Origin: Piscirickettsiaceae bacterium
GTDB taxonomy: Bacteria > Pseudomonadota > Gammaproteobacteria > Methylococcales > Cycloclasticaceae
Direction of reading: 5' to 3'
Length of the DNA stretch: 6,418 nucleotides
NCBI GenBank assembly: GCA_002401365.1
Contig: NVSW01000100.1
Location: 1-6,418, forward strand
Shown here: positions 5,340 to 6,418 of the stretch, piece by piece
How the letters are laid out: the number at the start of each line of letters is the position of its first letter
How positions within the stretch are numbered: position 1 is the stretch's first letter
Translations under genes and position numbers: made by a program
Notes under the pieces: model-generated
What the model was told of the DNA's origin: nothing
Databases searched by the model: none
Seen by the model: the letters and a program-made list of their open reading frames with translations, nothing else

Positions 5340-6188
5340 TTAAGCTTTTTTACGTTGGCTAAAACGCATACCTAATAAACCGATAGCAAGTAATGCAAGG
5401 CCAGCTGGAGCTGGTACACTAGTTCCAGGGTCAGTAATGGAACCACCTTCATTATTATTACCAATAATAAAAGCTCTTTGAGCAGTGCTTCCATCTCTAG
5501 CAAGCACAATTAAACCACCTGAAAGCCCAGTAAAGTTGTTATGACATGGGCCAGCCTGAATATCAGAATTACTCAAACCTGGGAATGCAGCACTTCCAGC
5601 AGCTGTAAGTGTTGCGCCTGAATTAGTACAGCCACTAGGAAATCCAACGCCAGGTAATAATGCACTCAACCAACCGTAGGCTGTAGTACCACTGCCATGC
5701 GCTAAAAGACCACCACCGCTACCAACAAACGAATTAATAGCTGCGGCATCCGCTGTCAGGGCAGCCCCTTCAGCACTATCAAGGTCATTCGAAGCACCAG
5801 TCCCAGCAAGATGTAAAATACCCGGGTTAACTGTTCCGCTTGCAAGGTCTACAAAAAACTGAGTAATCGCCGCTGCACCATTGTAATGAATTACCGTTAA
5901 ACCCAAAACAGAAGCAACAGAATCAATCGCCGCACCCGCATTACCACCTGTAGCAGAGGATGCTGCCGAACCTAGTGCTGCAATAGTATGGGAAATTACT
6001 CCCGCCCTAGTCACCGAGGGGTTAATATTAGCAATAGCTTTTTCTATGTAGTTCCAACCATTTAAATTGACGCCTCCAGAAACACTACCGTGATCGGTTA
6101 GGTCATCACCACCTAAAATGATAGGGCCGGCATGAGCACTAAGGCTAATCGCCATACCCAAGACCGCTGTTGATATAAATTTATTCAT
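5340..6188 (-). CDS. PEP-CTERM-like sorting domain protein of unknown function
   Basis: A 282-residue exported protein. A Sec signal peptide covers 1-20 (MNKFISTAVLGMAISLSAHA, cut before Gly21). The C-terminus has the three parts of a PEP-CTERM signal: VPAPA at 258-262 in place of the usual VPEP, a hydrophobic stretch at 263-274, and a basic tail RFSQRKKA at 275-282. Such tails are recognised by exosortase (EpsH/XrtA type) in bacteria that make exopolysaccharide. The middle is rich in Ala, Gly, Ser and Asn. IILGGDDLTDHG at 23-34 and FVGSGGGLLAHGSG at 154-167 hint at a Rossmann-like or class I amidotransferase-like fold, but no catalytic Cys-His-Glu set is clear; Cys187 and Cys215 may form a disulfide. 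I do not recognise a function. I chose the start at 6188 because TCCTCC (minus GGAGGA, 6201-6196) lies 7 nt upstream; the in-frame ATG at 6203 overlaps that site. Confidence 0.85.
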   Translation of the reverse strand: MNKFISTAVLGMAISLSAHAGPIILGGDDLTDHGSVSGGVNLNGWNYIEKAIANINPSVTRAGVISHTIAALGSAASSATGGNAGAAIDSVASVLGLTVIHYNGAAAITQFFVDLASGTVNPGILHLAGTGASNDLDSAEGAALTADAAAINSFVGSGGGLLAHGSGTTAYGWLSALLPGVGFPSGCTNSGATLTAAGSAAFPGLSNSDIQAGPCHNNFTGLSGGLIVLARDGSTAQRAFIIGNNNEGGSITDPGTSVPAPAGLALLAIGLLGMRFSQRKKA

Positions 6189-6214
6189 TTGTATATCCTC
6201 CATAATTTAAAAGT

Positions 6215-6229
6215 ATGCAAACCATGCAT
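6215..6229. promoter_or_regulatory. small palindrome in the PEP-CTERM gene leader
   Basis: ATGCA (6215-6219) and TGCAT (6225-6229) are inverted arms with a 5-nt spacer. They lie just downstream of the start site predicted from the sigma-54 promoter, where an operator or leader hairpin could act. A palindrome this short can arise by chance. Confidence 0.25.
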
Positions 6230-6240
6230 GCCTTTCATAA

Positions 6241-6256
6241 AGCATAATTTGTGCCA
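6241..6256 (-). promoter_or_regulatory. sigma-54 (RpoN) promoter of the PEP-CTERM gene
   Basis: On the minus strand the sequence reads TGGCAC, five bases, then ATGCT, against the consensus TGGCAC-N5-TTGCW: 10 of 11 defined positions match, with the invariant GG (6255-6254) and GC (6243-6242) correctly spaced. Transcription should start near 6230, leaving a leader of about 42 nt. PEP-CTERM genes in several bacteria are known to be under sigma-54 with the PrsK/PrsR regulators, which supports the call. Confidence 0.75.
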
Positions 6257-6319
6257 TAAACTCTATCTATTTGTTTTTATTGAGTATATTATTTTTTGGG
6301 TTTTTAGAAAATAAAGAAA

Positions 6320-6336
6320 TGTAAAAATTTTCGACA
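6320..6336. promoter_or_regulatory. candidate activator-binding palindrome
   Basis: TGTAAAAATTTTCGACA is an imperfect palindrome with TGT and ACA ends and an A/T centre; 6 of 8 symmetric pairs match. It lies about 90-106 bp upstream of the predicted sigma-54 start, a usual place for enhancer-binding activators. The region is AT-rich, so chance is possible. Confidence 0.3.
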
Positions 6337-6352
6337 CTTTTATCTGGTTATA

Positions 6353-6388
6353 TGAGGTTAATGGAGGTGCTGAATTCAACCTTTATTT
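6353..6388 (+). repeat. hairpin repeat, degenerate copy 4 (plus orientation)
   Basis: TGAGGTTAATGGAGGTGCT and TTCAACCT align with the core of copies 1 and 2 read on the minus strand (TGAGTTAAACGGAGGTGCT, then TCAACCT), with GAA inserted in the loop. As RNA, AAUGGAGGU (6360-6368) pairs with ACCUUUAUU (6379-6387): nine pairs including two G-U. The conserved GAAACTTA end is not found. Confidence 0.5.
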
Positions 6389-6391
6389 AAA

Positions 6392-6418
6392 AATCAATCG
6401 AGTCTGACCCCATTGATT
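6392..6418. mobile_element. possible end of a REP/IS200-like element
   Basis: AATCAAT (6392-6398) and ATTGATT (6412-6418) are perfect inverted arms around CGAGTCTGACCCC. From memory, the reverse-strand motif GGGGTCAGACTCGA flanked by such arms recurs near Y1-type (IS200/RAYT) transposase genes in many gammaproteobacteria. The window ends at the last base of the repeat, so no transposase is visible. Confidence 0.4.

Noticed and set aside
6189..6203. The upstream ATG at 6203 as start of the PEP-CTERM protein
   Set aside because: This ATG overlaps the GGAGGA that serves the ATG at 6188 and adds MEDIQ before a standard signal peptide.

Overview
The window looks like chromosomal DNA from a low-GC gammaproteobacterium. 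The evidence is the order ftsY-ftsE-ftsX-rpoH with a divergent M16 peptidase gene upstream, an arrangement I know from Pseudomonas and relatives, and the close match of the RpoH protein to the enteric sigma-32. A perfect HrcA operator (CIRCE) and a PEP-CTERM-type surface protein argue against an enteric bacterium and fit groups such as Thiotrichales or Methylococcales. That placement is inference.

Layout: 1-144 is intergenic and holds two near-identical 51-bp repeats, each with a strong hairpin. 145-1518 (minus) encodes an exported M16 zinc peptidase. 1519-1650 is a divergent intergenic region with a diverged third copy of the repeat and a second palindrome. 1651-4264 (plus) is a tight ftsY-ftsE-ftsX operon: the SRP receptor GTPase and the ABC-type FtsEX complex that couples divisome assembly to cell-wall hydrolysis. 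4265-4381 is a dense control region: an extended -10 sigma-70 promoter, a sigma-E-like promoter, a perfect CIRCE, and a small hairpin over the Shine-Dalgarno sequence. 4382-5254 is rpoH, closed by a strong bidirectional terminator at 5287-5314. 5340-6188 (minus) encodes a secreted protein of unknown function with a C-terminal PEP-CTERM-like sorting tail. Its upstream region carries a near-consensus sigma-54 promoter. The window ends with a fourth, degenerate repeat copy and a short inverted repeat that may belong to a REP/IS200-like element.

How the parts relate: ftsY, ftsE and ftsX serve membrane targeting and division. rpoH encodes the heat-shock sigma factor. Its upstream region suggests three inputs: housekeeping transcription, repression by HrcA, and envelope stress through sigma-E. 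The PEP-CTERM gene is an independent, convergent unit with its own predicted sigma-54 control. The most novel signals are the hairpin repeat family, whose stems keep pairing through compensatory and G-U changes, and the overlapping regulators at rpoH.
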